Shown here piece after piece: positions 1-6,781 of a DNA stretch of 6,891 nucleotides (positions within the stretch are counted from its first letter, which is position 1; each line of letters opens with the position of its first letter). The position numbers were made by a program, and so were the translations under genes. The notes below the pieces were generated by a model, which was not told the DNA's origin, did not search any database, and was given only the letters and a program-made list of their open reading frames with translations. Source of the DNA: a bacterium (GTDB taxonomy: Bacteria > Hydrogenedentota > Hydrogenedentia > Hydrogenedentiales > SLHB01); contig JAAEQP010000908.1 of the NCBI GenBank assembly GCA_024231375.1, positions 1 through 6,891 on the forward strand, in the 5' to 3' direction.

Positions 1-311
1 CAGGACCGGTCGGCGCTTGGGCACTGGGCGGCCTGACCATGATGTGCCTGAGTGATGCAGTTCGCGCTTTCACCTTGGCCGTGGAATCCGAGTGTCGGCC
101 TGGCGTGCGCATCATGATCGCGTGCGGCCCAAAGGCATGGACCCGGCATCCCGTAGCGGATGTGTTGCGAGGGTGGTACGGCGACGAGGTGGACGTGTCG
201 CACTTCGAACAAGAAGGCCACGAATTCGACAGCGTGTACGACCCGGCGCGCATTGAGCGGGAACTGGGATTCGTGGCCCAACGCCTTCCTGAGATGGTCC
301 ATCCCGAGTAA
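1..311 (+). CDS. NAD-dependent epimerase/dehydratase, C-terminal end (partial)
   Basis: The reading frame is open from the left edge of the window (codons in phase with position 3) and ends at TAA 309-311, so only about 100 C-terminal residues are present and the true start lies outside. The segment resembles the C-terminal substrate-binding part of extended short-chain dehydrogenase (sugar-nucleotide epimerase-like) proteins. It has a helix of the form LSDAVRAFTLAVE, where family members commonly have a 'D-x-A-RAF-x-LA-x-E' stretch. A 'GP.AWTRHPVADVLRGWYGD' stretch follows, then a late 'YDPARIERELGF' segment, which matches the usual closing 'D..KA...LGF.P' pattern. The Rossmann fold and the catalytic Tyr-Lys are not in the window, so the enzyme class rests on C-terminal similarity only and the substrate cannot be named. 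It converges on the minus-strand receiver gene with 46 bp between them and no convincing terminator hairpin. Confidence 0.7.
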   Translation, partial: GPVGAWALGGLTMMCLSDAVRAFTLAVESECRPGVRIMIACGPKAWTRHPVADVLRGWYGDEVDVSHFEQEGHEFDSVYDPARIERELGFVAQRLPEMVHPE

Positions 312-357
312 GAGAGCAGACCCGTGGGATACGGAGGGGGATCGGCGTCCACCGAGG

Positions 358-1116
358 TCAGTCGGTCGTGTGCAGTACCTGTTGTACCTTCACGACCAGC
401 GCAGGCGCCTTGAAAGGTTTCACCAGGTAGTTTGTCGCCCCGGCGTCAAACGCCTTCATCACGTGGGCATCGTCCGTTTCGCCGGTCACCATCAGGACGG
501 GGGTCCGCTTGTCGTGCTTGCGAATCTTGCGGAGGACCTCGATGCCGGACACCTTGGGCATGTTCCAGTCGAGAAGGATGATGTCGAAGCTGGCCTTGTG
601 GGTGGCGTCGAGCGCGGTGTCCCCATCGTCGGCCTCAATGACGACCTGAAACCCGCAGTGCTTCTGCAGAGTGGTGTGCAGGAGCTTCCTGACCGTCGCC
701 GAATCGTCTACGATCAGGGCCTTCTTCGTCCGTTGGCTCTTGGTGAGGTGGTGGTGATTCTCCAGCACCTGCCTGATCTTCCTGTCGACCGTCGAGGGGC
801 GGAAGGGTTTGACCACGTAGTTGTTGGCGCCAGCGTGGATGGCCTCGACAATGCGTATCTTGTCGCGCTGGGCTGTCACCATGATGATCGGGGTCTTGTT
901 GCCGGACGCACGCAACGCAGTCAGCGCTTCAATGCCGGTCACATTGGGCATGTCCCAGTCCAGAAGGATGACGTCGAACGTGTCCGCACCGGCGCAGTCA
1001 ATCGCTTCCTGGCCGTCGGTGGCCTCCACCACCTCGAGAATACCGCACTCGTGGCGCAGCACGCCTGTCAGGATACGGCGCGTGACTCGCGAGTCGTCGA
1101 CTACGAGAGCTTTCAC
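358..1116 (-). CDS. Tandem receiver (REC-REC) response regulator without output domain
   Basis: This is a cytoplasmic phosphotransfer signalling protein of 252 residues made of two complete CheY-like receiver domains. Domain 1 (about 1-120) has the acidic pair D7/D8, phosphoacceptor D53 in 'LLDWDMP', switch threonine T81 and lysine K103 in 'VVKPF'. Domain 2 (about 131-252) has D137/D138, D183 in 'LLDWNMP', T211 and K233 in 'LVKPF'. All residues needed for phosphorylation are therefore present in both halves. The domains are similar enough to suggest internal duplication, and a short polar, His-containing linker (about 119-131) joins them. No DNA-binding, GGDEF, HD-GYP or other effector domain follows, so it probably acts by protein-protein contact, as CheY or the double-receiver FrzZ do, or as a phosphate sink. 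The start is GTG 1116-1114, chosen because an AAGGAG ribosome site (1123-1128) lies 6 nt upstream and the first residues form a proper beta-1 strand. No partner kinase is in the window. Confidence 0.93.
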   Translation of the reverse strand: MKALVVDDSRVTRRILTGVLRHECGILEVVEATDGQEAIDCAGADTFDVILLDWDMPNVTGIEALTALRASGNKTPIIMVTAQRDKIRIVEAIHAGANNYVVKPFRPSTVDRKIRQVLENHHHLTKSQRTKKALIVDDSATVRKLLHTTLQKHCGFQVVIEADDGDTALDATHKASFDIILLDWNMPKVSGIEVLRKIRKHDKRTPVLMVTGETDDAHVMKAFDAGATNYLVKPFKAPALVVKVQQVLHTTD

Positions 1117-1122
1117 GGGGCT

Positions 1123-1128
1123 CTCCTT
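1123..1128 (-). promoter_or_regulatory. Ribosome binding site deciding the GTG start of the tandem receiver gene
   Basis: On the minus strand the bases read AAGGAG, followed by a 6-nt spacer and then GTG. This supports the non-ATG start at 1116; the codons that follow encode the first beta-strand and the D7/D8 acidic pair. Confidence 0.8.
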
Positions 1129-1141
1129 TCACGGAGGTGCG

Positions 1142-1205
1142 TTGCGATCCAAATGGGGGTGAAGGAGCTACACCTATCCTACCGCGTTGCCACCCATTTG
1201 CGCAA
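1142..1205. repeat. Imperfect inverted repeat upstream of the receiver gene
   Basis: The arm at 1142-1161 (TTGCG, 4 extra bases, AAATGGG, GG, TG) is nearly the reverse complement of the arm at 1191-1205 (CACCCATTTGCGCAA). The shared core is TTGCG, AAATGGG and TG, interrupted by small bulges, and about 29 bp lie between the arms. It sits in the 155-bp gap between the end of the glycosidase gene and the ribosome site of the receiver gene. It could be an operator for a dimeric regulator, a leader hairpin, or the fold at the end of the upstream transcript. It has no T-run, so a classical intrinsic terminator is unlikely. The remainder of the gap (1206-1271) shows only the short palindrome CCCGCGGG at 1210-1217. 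Confidence 0.4.
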
Positions 1206-1271
1206 TCGGCCCGCGGGTATCCGTGGGGCGAGGAAAGGCGTTGATACAACTCACAGATTCCGGCAAGCTGA

Positions 1272-3188
1272 CTAGGGGGAAGCTTTTAGCGCCACCAGTG
1301 CGTCCAGAATTTCTACACGCGCCTCATCGGCGACATCGCGGTCGAGCGCGTCCCGCCACCAGAAGCCCCCGAGTGTCTCCTCGTTCAACACGCGGTCGGG
1401 GATATCATTCAGCAGCGCGCGCCCTTGTTTCACCGGGGCATCCTGTCTCCCTGCATCCTCGGCCGCCGCGACGGCATCCCTCAGCATGACCAAGTATTCG
1501 AAGTCCTCGATGCCTTCCCGGATGGCCTCCATGTGCTTGCCTGCCGTGACGGACGTGGCGTCGATGAAGAAGGGCGCGTAGGCGGTTCGAGGTGCGATGT
1601 ACTCGTTCCACGACGACACGCCTGCGTTGTCGCCATAGGCCCAGAAGTTGGTCGAAATGGCCCCGTCTTTCCAGCAGGACCACGCCTGCATGCGGTAGTA
1701 CGCATAGGGATCGAGCAATCGCGCCGGACCCCGGCACGAGTAGTACTCAAGTGTCGTCCCTTTGTCGCGGTGGTCCAGGAAATACTGGCCATACTTTTCC
1801 GGGGACTGGAGGGCCATCGTGCGGTTGGGACAGAGGATGTGGCACACCGTTCCCAGTTCGGGATGGGCCTTGCTCATGTTCGAATGGATCGGATCTTCCC
1901 AAACCTGGATACCCGAACCCGAGGCGCGAATGGCCTTCGCCCACGCCACGATGAGCGTGTCCGTCGCCATGTCGCGCGGTTCGTCGATGAGCAACCAGAC
2001 AAAATCCTCCGGCTCGATTCCCCGTTTCTGTGCGTGGGCTGCCCAAAACCTGGTGTAGTCATTCACCGCGTTCTGAAACTCGGGGGTCCCGAGTTCGAAC
2101 CCGCTGAAGGAAGTCCTGAAGTTCGGGAAGGTACACAGCCTGCGCGCGGAGGGCCAACGCTCCACCCAGCGGTCGAAGTTCGTGGTGTTGGGTTCGCTGA
2201 CCATGTTGCCTTTGTCGTCGTGCCCACCGTGGGGGATGACGCTACTACGCGCCCACGGCGAATCGACGAAATGTTCGACACAATGAGCCAGGAACGCTTG
2301 CCGGTTCTCGTTGGTCACACCATACACGCCCTTGCCGCTTGTGTAGTCCCAGCCGCCGGAGTGCAGCGTCGGACGTTCGGGGAAATCGATCGGATACACA
2401 TGCAGCGCAATCGGGATCTCGAACCGTTCATCTACGGTGCTCAGCGTGAGCGTGTTTTCGTGGAGACCCGCGTCTGCATGGGCCGAATCGAACGTCAGCC
2501 ACACTTGCCGTGTGAGGCCGGGCGGCACGTCCACCTGGAACGTAGGGTCGTCCGCGCGGCAATCATCTGGGTCATACCATGCCTGCGGCAGCGCGGCCGC
2601 GACGACTCTGCCGGTACGCGTATCCGTCCACTCGACTTGATGGATCTTGATGCCATCCGAGTCGCGTTTGCCAAAGGGACTTTCAATACGCAACCGCACC
2701 GTCATGGTTTCTTGCGTGGCGTTGCTGATGTTGAAGGCGGCCGCCCGGTGCTCGTTGCGCATCATATGGACCTCTATGGCGGGCGATGACTTGCGCGGGG
2801 GCAAATCCCAAAGGGTGAGGTTGTCCCAGGGACTGTTCGTCTGCCAGACGGTCAAGGGCGCGCGGCGTTGGGCGCGCCACAGTGCCGCCTGCACCTTGAA
2901 CACCTCCGTATGAAGGGGGTTGAGCGGCAGGATTGCGCGGAAATTCTTGTCAACGGCCGTCTGTTCCGTACGGAACCGTTCCTCTAACCCGTCGATGCGT
3001 TCATTCAGGCGTCGGCGTGCGCGCCGCGACGCCTTGGATGCTTCGACGGTGCTTCTCACATCGGCGATGTCGGCTTTCACACGTCGCTGGATGCCCGTGC
3101 GCGTCATTTCGATCGGATCGTTCTTTGGCGCCGCGTGCGCGGACACGGCCAGTGTAAGGCAGGCTGCAAGCAGGATTCGGATTCTCAA
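1272..3188 (-). CDS. Secreted glycoside hydrolase-like protein, DUF4091/GH123 type
   Basis: This 638-residue exported protein has a Sec signal peptide: Arg-containing n-region, hydrophobic residues 5-16, and an AHA site giving likely cleavage after residue 19. A charged helical stretch, possibly coiled coil (about 35-80), follows. Next is a beta-rich region (about 125-265) with 'RNEHRAAAFNI', resembling the N-terminal sandwich domain of this family. The catalytic-type barrel region (about 270-570) contains 'WLLIDEP' with the acidic pair D402/E403, and the DUF4091 signature 'REGIEDFEYL' at 557-566. In characterised GH123 enzymes (beta-N-acetylgalactosaminidases) an adjacent Asp-Glu pair works by substrate-assisted catalysis, so D402/E403 are candidate catalytic residues. 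Substrate specificity cannot be read from the sequence, and many DUF4091 proteins are uncharacterised. The start is TTG 3188-3186, supported by AAGGAG 6 nt upstream; the next Met, residue 28, would remove the signal peptide. It is the last gene of the putative TRAP operon, 20 bp after usp. Confidence 0.82.
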   Translation of the reverse strand: MRIRILLAACLTLAVSAHAAPKNDPIEMTRTGIQRRVKADIADVRSTVEASKASRRARRRLNERIDGLEERFRTEQTAVDKNFRAILPLNPLHTEVFKVQAALWRAQRRAPLTVWQTNSPWDNLTLWDLPPRKSSPAIEVHMMRNEHRAAAFNISNATQETMTVRLRIESPFGKRDSDGIKIHQVEWTDTRTGRVVAAALPQAWYDPDDCRADDPTFQVDVPPGLTRQVWLTFDSAHADAGLHENTLTLSTVDERFEIPIALHVYPIDFPERPTLHSGGWDYTSGKGVYGVTNENRQAFLAHCVEHFVDSPWARSSVIPHGGHDDKGNMVSEPNTTNFDRWVERWPSARRLCTFPNFRTSFSGFELGTPEFQNAVNDYTRFWAAHAQKRGIEPEDFVWLLIDEPRDMATDTLIVAWAKAIRASGSGIQVWEDPIHSNMSKAHPELGTVCHILCPNRTMALQSPEKYGQYFLDHRDKGTTLEYYSCRGPARLLDPYAYYRMQAWSCWKDGAISTNFWAYGDNAGVSSWNEYIAPRTAYAPFFIDATSVTAGKHMEAIREGIEDFEYLVMLRDAVAAAEDAGRQDAPVKQGRALLNDIPDRVLNEETLGGFWWRDALDRDVADEARVEILDALVALKASP

Positions 3189-3194
3189 GAGATT

Positions 3195-3200
3195 CTCCTT
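3195..3200 (-). promoter_or_regulatory. Ribosome binding site deciding the TTG start of the glycosidase gene
   Basis: The minus strand reads AAAGGAG (core at 3195-3200) with a 6-nt spacer to TTG at 3188-3186. It lies inside the 20-bp gap after the usp stop codon. With this start the protein gains a complete signal peptide, which supports the choice. Confidence 0.8.
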
Positions 3201-3208
3201 TGGTACTA

Positions 3209-3694
3209 CTAGGAGCTTCGCCGCTCCTTCTCAGTGAGAGGCACCACCAATACGGCGCACTCGGCTTTGCGCACCACTTTCTCGGTCACATTGCCGAATA
3301 GCACCTTGTCGAGCGCGGTGTGGCCATGACGGCCGATCACGATGAGGTCGATGTCGTTCTCCGCGGCGAACTCCAGGATCTTCAGGTAGTCCCGGCCAAC
3401 GCACATTTCTACGCGCAGATCGATGCCCTCCGGGACACGGGGCAGATAGGCCTCGGCTACCTTGGCGTCGATGTCTTTCTTGGCCTTCTCGTCCACGTCT
3501 TCCAGTTCGTAGATGTAGGTCTTCCAGAACTGGGCGTCCGGCTCCGGGATCACATGGAGAAGGTAGATGACGCTCTCTGGTCTGCGAATCACCGCATCAA
3601 GGGCATAGTCGAAGGCGAAGTCGGCATTATCGGAGAAATCGGTGCAGAACAGAATTCGCCTGTAGGGGCTTTGGGGGAGTTCATCAGCACGCAT
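3209..3694 (-). CDS. Universal stress protein (UspA family), single domain
   Basis: This 161-residue cytoplasmic protein is about the usual size for a single Usp domain. Strand 1 is 'RRILFCTDFS' with D19, the aspartate that contacts the adenine/ribose side in ATP-binding members. A mid-protein charged helix (about 55-85) follows, then strand 4 'DLIVIGRHG' and the nucleotide loop G121-x2-G124-x9-G134-N135, ending in 'AECAVLVVPL'. The loop fits the ATP-binding pattern G2xG9xG(S/T) except that Asn replaces the final Ser/Thr, so ATP binding is likely but not certain. It starts at ATG 3694-3692 with AAGGAG (3706-3711) 11 nt upstream, a slightly long spacer. It lies 54 bp after dctM and 20 bp before the glycosidase gene. 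Usp proteins encoded with TRAP transporters are known (TeaD with TeaABC in Halomonas elongata, where the Usp lowers transport), so a role in controlling this transporter is a reasonable inference. Confidence 0.93.
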   Translation of the reverse strand: MRADELPQSPYRRILFCTDFSDNADFAFDYALDAVIRRPESVIYLLHVIPEPDAQFWKTYIYELEDVDEKAKKDIDAKVAEAYLPRVPEGIDLRVEMCVGRDYLKILEFAAENDIDLIVIGRHGHTALDKVLFGNVTEKVVRKAECAVLVVPLTEKERRSS

Positions 3695-3748
3695 GGTTCC
3701 GTTGACTCCTTATGCCGGGGTCCGGGATACCCCCTCGAACCTGGTCCC

Positions 3749-5062
3749 TCAACTCGCGCCAATCTTGGCAAGGTTCGGTAGAAACATTGTTATCTGGGGG
3801 AAGGCTAACAGAATGAGTGCGGCCACGACCAGCGTCAACAAGAACGGCAAGGCCCCCCGGAACACGGTTGCCAACGGCACATCGCGTTCTATCCCGCTCA
3901 CGACGTACACATTCACGCCCACGGGCGGCGAGATGACGCCCATCTGGGTCACCACCACGATGATGACGCCGAACCAGATGGGGTCGAAACCCAGTTTTCT
4001 GATCACGGGATCGAAGATGGGCACCGTGAGCAGGATGAGGGCCAAGGCATCCACGAAACAACCCGCCACCAGGTAGAATGCGATGATGCAGCACATGATG
4101 CCCCAACCGGGCAGTGGCAACTCGCTCAAGTATCCGGCCAACTCGTAGGGGATCCGCGTGAGGGCCAGGAACTTTCCGAAGATGGTGGCGCCCGCCACGA
4201 TGATCATGACCATGCACGATGTCCGTGCCGTTTCCATCAGTGCGCGCGACAAGACCCTCCAGGTCAACTTGCGCTGGACCGCCGCGATCGCCAGACTCCC
4301 CGCCGCGCCAATCGCGGCCGCCTCGGTCGGCGTGAAGAAACCCAGGAACATCCCACCCATCACCACAAGGAACAGGACCAGCGTCTCGGATACGCCCGCC
4401 AGCGAAAGCATCTTCTGGCCCCACGTGGTCTTGGGGCCGGCCGGTCCCAGGTGGGGGTTGCGGCGGCAGTTGATGTAGATGGTGATGCAGAACATGACCG
4501 CGATGAGCAGTCCCGGTACCACACCGGCGATGAACAGCTTGCCGATGGATTCCTGGGTCATGACGGCGTAGACGATGAACACCACGCTTGGTGGAATCAG
4601 CATGCCCAGGCTTCCGCCTGCCGCCACGGCCCCGCTGCCCAACTCCATGCTGTAGCCGAAACGCCGCATTTCGGGCAGAGCCACCGAGGCCATGGTGGCC
4701 GCCGTGGCGGGACCCGATCCACAGATGGCCCCGAAGGCCGTACACGCGCCAACGGTCGCCATGGCCAACCCGCCCGGCAACGCGCCGAGCCACTGGTACG
4801 CTGTGTTGAAGAGGCGGCGGCTGATGCCCACGTGGAAGGCCAGTTGCCCCATGAATACGAACAGGGGAATCACGGTGAGGGTGTACGCCGACAGGGTGGA
4901 GTTGAAGTTGCTCGCCGCCATGGACAGGGCCGCATGCTGGTTGGTGAGACACGCGAATCCGACGAAGCCTACCAGTGCCATGGCGAACGCTACGGGCATG
5001 CTCGTGGCCAATAGCACCAGCAACGACACGCATCCGAGAATCCCAACCTGGATTGGCGTCAT
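3749..5062 (-). CDS. dctM: TRAP transporter large permease subunit DctM
   Basis: This is the ion-gradient-driven transport subunit of a TRAP (tripartite ATP-independent periplasmic) system in the inner membrane, 437 residues long, a normal length for DctM. Hydrophobic helices run through the whole protein, about 12 in all. Family signatures are clear: 'PLFVFMGQLA' (66-75), 'GAICGSGPATAATMASVALP' (111-130), 'GGSLGMLIPPS' (149-159), 'FFTPTEAAA' (242-250), 'DALALILLTVPIF' (338-350), and 'QMGVISPPVGVNVYV' (373-387) with the second PP-turn typical of the repeated half. The frame stays open upstream to 5455, but the start at ATG 5062 is chosen because it gives the usual N-terminus of the family and overlaps the dctQ stop as ATGA, the common mark of translational coupling. 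A weak GGAG lies further upstream inside dctQ. The stop is TGA 3751-3749. Confidence 0.96.
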   Translation of the reverse strand: MTPIQVGILGCVSLLVLLATSMPVAFAMALVGFVGFACLTNQHAALSMAASNFNSTLSAYTLTVIPLFVFMGQLAFHVGISRRLFNTAYQWLGALPGGLAMATVGACTAFGAICGSGPATAATMASVALPEMRRFGYSMELGSGAVAAGGSLGMLIPPSVVFIVYAVMTQESIGKLFIAGVVPGLLIAVMFCITIYINCRRNPHLGPAGPKTTWGQKMLSLAGVSETLVLFLVVMGGMFLGFFTPTEAAAIGAAGSLAIAAVQRKLTWRVLSRALMETARTSCMVMIIVAGATIFGKFLALTRIPYELAGYLSELPLPGWGIMCCIIAFYLVAGCFVDALALILLTVPIFDPVIRKLGFDPIWFGVIIVVVTQMGVISPPVGVNVYVVSGIERDVPLATVFRGALPFLLTLVVAALILLAFPQITMFLPNLAKIGAS

Positions 5063-5586
5063 GGTTTGATCATCTCCCGGCCGGGATGTAGCAGGTTGGA
5101 GACGATTACCAGCACCGTGACGGCGCAACACAGGCCCACCACATAGGCCAGCCAGAACACGCGGAGTTGCAGTGTCAGGAAGACCTCGCCGGATCGCCAT
5201 TGGCTGTTGCCGTACACGACACACTGCCACGCCAACATGCCGAACAGGCCCGCCACCAGAAGTCGGGACACCGTGTCGACCACAATGCGGCCGCGGCGCT
5301 TCAGTTTGTGGAAGAAGTACTCGATCGCCACATGGCCCTTGACCGCGGTGGTGTAGGGGAGGGCGCACGCGATGGCGATGGCGCACGCGATGCGGACGAT
5401 GTCGAAGGATCCCGTGAGCGCTGTGCCCAGCATGCGCATCACCACGTCCACGCACGTGACCCCGATCATGGTCAGTACCGCGAGCCCTGACGCACCGGCG
5501 AAGCCGAGCACGGTGACTCGCAGTACTGACGAGGAAAACCGATCCGCCCGTTGCAGGTGGGCAGTGATAGCGCTACCTCGGGACAT
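5059..5586 (-). CDS. dctQ: TRAP transporter small permease subunit DctQ
   Basis: This inner-membrane subunit pairs with DctM to form the membrane part of the TRAP transporter. It has 175 residues with four predicted membrane helices at about 22-47, 60-82, 102-124 and 138-163, the standard DctQ topology. Family features include 'CVDVVMRMLG' after helix 1 (45-54), a 'GSFDIVR' stretch leading into helix 2, and the 'VKGHVAIEYFF' amphipathic segment (82-92), followed by a basic cytoplasmic-side cluster KLKRRGR (94-100). It starts at ATG 5586-5584, only 3 bp after the dctP stop. There is no clear ribosome site, so translation is probably coupled to dctP. Its TGA stop (5061-5059) overlaps the dctM ATG. 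DctQ sequences diverge quickly; identity rests on topology, these motifs and position between dctP and dctM. Confidence 0.93.
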   Translation of the reverse strand: MSRGSAITAHLQRADRFSSSVLRVTVLGFAGASGLAVLTMIGVTCVDVVMRMLGTALTGSFDIVRIACAIAIACALPYTTAVKGHVAIEYFFHKLKRRGRIVVDTVSRLLVAGLFGMLAWQCVVYGNSQWRSGEVFLTLQLRVFWLAYVVGLCCAVTVLVIVSNLLHPGREMIKP

Positions 5587-5589
5587 GGA

Positions 5590-6696
5590 CTATTCGGCGC
5601 CCTGCGAGTACTTGGCGATCAGGTTCTGAACGTCCGTCAGGAAAGCCGCCCCGGGCAGCCCCTTCTGGTTGCACGAATTCACGTAGGCGTCGAGGATGGG
5701 CTTCACGGCAGCAACCCACTTCGCCTTCTCTTCATCGCTCAGATCGATGGTCTCGCGTCCGAGTTCTTTGACGAAGGCGCGGCCCTTTTCGTCCGCGTCG
5801 TCCCAGGCCTGACCGTGTTTGGCAACCCATTCCTGGCTGACTTCCGTGAAGATCGCCTGGATGTCGGCCGGCAGAGCGTCCCATTTGGCCTTGTTGATCG
5901 TGACGAACATGGACGTCGTGTAGCCGATGACTGAACTGTCGGTGACAGTCTCGATCACTTCGCCCTGTTTCCAGCCGTCAAGCGTCTCGATGGGGCACAA
6001 GGTGGCGTCGACCACGCCCTTCTGCAGGGCTTCGTAGGTCTCCGGCTGGCTCATACCGACCGGCGTGCCGCCGAGGCTGGTCACGATCTTCGCGGAAAGA
6101 CCCGTCGCGCGGATCTTCAGCCCCGCCACTTCCTCCATCGAATGCACGGGTTTCTTGCTGGCCAGGATGCCGGGGCCGTGGGCATGCACGTACAAGATGT
6201 GCGTGTCCGCCACTTCCTCGGGCTGATGCTTCAGTGTCATCTCCGTGGCCACTTGGGTCGCGACCTTGCCGTTGGGATATCCGAGCGGGAGGTCGAGGCC
6301 TTCCAGCAAGGGGAACCGGCCCCGGGTGTAGGCGAAGCAACTCATGCCGATGTCGGAGATGCCGTTCACCACGCCTTCGTAGCACTTGGGCGCTTGCGTC
6401 AGCGCGCCACCCGGAAACACGTCGATCATCACACGCCCGTTGGTGCGCTTCCCGATTTCTTCAGCCCAGGCTATGGCCGTCACGCACTGGATGTGCGTAG
6501 GCGGGAAGAAGATGCTGTAGGACAGTTTGATGGGGTCCGCGGCCGGTTCGGGTGCGGGCTCCGTGGCCGCTGTCGGCTCGGTGGCGCTGCCGGGTTCCGC
6601 GGGTGCTGCCGGCTCGGGCTTGGGCCCGCATCCCACCGTTCCAAGCACCAGTACCATCGACAGAATGAAGAACCACGCTACTCGGTTCGCTTTCAT
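5590..6696 (-). CDS. dctP: TRAP transporter substrate-binding lipoprotein, DctP family
   Basis: This extracytoplasmic solute receptor captures the substrate and delivers it to DctQM. It has 368 residues. The N-terminus has a basic start (K2, R5), hydrophobic residues 7-22 and a lipobox-like 'GTVGC' with C23, so it is probably a lipoprotein. Residues 25-54 are a Pro/Ala/Glu/Thr linker before the folded domain, which begins at '[11 protein letters not shown]'. DctP features are '[22 protein letters not shown]' (78-99, shown with the usual T-G-R/K-V-x-I pattern), 'GLKIRATG' with R196, the arginine that contacts the substrate carboxylate in the family, '[20 protein letters not shown]' (212-231), and a late helix '[13 protein letters not shown]'. 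The substrate is probably an organic or sugar acid but cannot be named. The mature part has five further cysteines (71, 105, 120, 234, 342). It starts at ATG 6696 with a strong GGAGGT 6 nt upstream. It is the first gene of the putative operon. Confidence 0.95.
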   Translation of the reverse strand: MKANRVAWFFILSMVLVLGTVGCGPKPEPAAPAEPGSATEPTAATEPAPEPAADPIKLSYSIFFPPTHIQCVTAIAWAEEIGKRTNGRVMIDVFPGGALTQAPKCYEGVVNGISDIGMSCFAYTRGRFPLLEGLDLPLGYPNGKVATQVATEMTLKHQPEEVADTHILYVHAHGPGILASKKPVHSMEEVAGLKIRATGLSAKIVTSLGGTPVGMSQPETYEALQKGVVDATLCPIETLDGWKQGEVIETVTDSSVIGYTTSMFVTINKAKWDALPADIQAIFTEVSQEWVAKHGQAWDDADEKGRAFVKELGRETIDLSDEEKAKWVAAVKPILDAYVNSCNQKGLPGAAFLTDVQNLIAKYSQGAE

Positions 6697-6702
6697 GACT
6701 CC

Positions 6703-6708
6703 ACCTCC
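6703..6708 (-). promoter_or_regulatory. dctP: Strong ribosome binding site of dctP
   Basis: The minus strand reads GGAGGT with a 6-nt spacer to the ATG at 6696. It is the best ribosome site in the window, which fits the usual need for excess binding protein over membrane subunits; dctQ and dctM have only weak sites of their own. Confidence 0.85.
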
Positions 6709-6781
6709 GCAGTGTTAGGAGAACCCCCGCGCCGCCCGGCACGCTTCACGAATCAGGCGTCCCAACCGACAGTTACAACGC

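Larger units (their letters stand above)
1272..6696 (-). other. Putative operon dctP-dctQ-dctM-usp-glycosidase
   Basis: Five minus-strand genes follow each other with gaps of 3 bp, a 4-base overlap, 54 bp and 20 bp. The only internal gap large enough to hold a signal is between dctM and usp, where GGGGT/ACCCC (3717-3721 and 3729-3733) can form a 5-bp stem without a T-run. Usp and the hydrolase are therefore likely read together with the transporter, perhaps at a reduced level. Co-transcription is inferred from spacing and strand only. Confidence 0.7.

Noticed and set aside
312..366. Terminator between the convergent genes (ACCGA 351-355 / TCGGT 362-366)
   Set aside because: The 5-bp stem overlaps the end of the receiver gene and has no T-run on either strand.
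1425..2789. Long plus-strand open frame (454 codons) antisense to the glycosidase gene
   Set aside because: No ribosome site or recognisable domain; it lies entirely within a well-supported gene. Long antisense frames are expected in GC-rich coding DNA.
3159..3161. Lipobox-like LAAC in the glycosidase signal peptide (Cys10)
   Set aside because: The Cys is too close to the N-terminus and is followed by more hydrophobic residues; the AHA site after residue 19 fits signal peptidase I better.
3684..5033. 449-codon minus-strand frame overlapping dctM
   Set aside because: Composition is rich in Arg, Gly and His with no hydrophobic segments, while the other frame is an unmistakable DctM. It is a frame shadow.
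5063..5455. Possible N-terminal extension of dctM upstream of ATG 5062, which could suggest a DctQ-DctM fusion
   Set aside because: The extension is in a different frame from dctQ, gives a basic non-membrane peptide, and dctQ is intact. The ATGA overlap gives the normal start.
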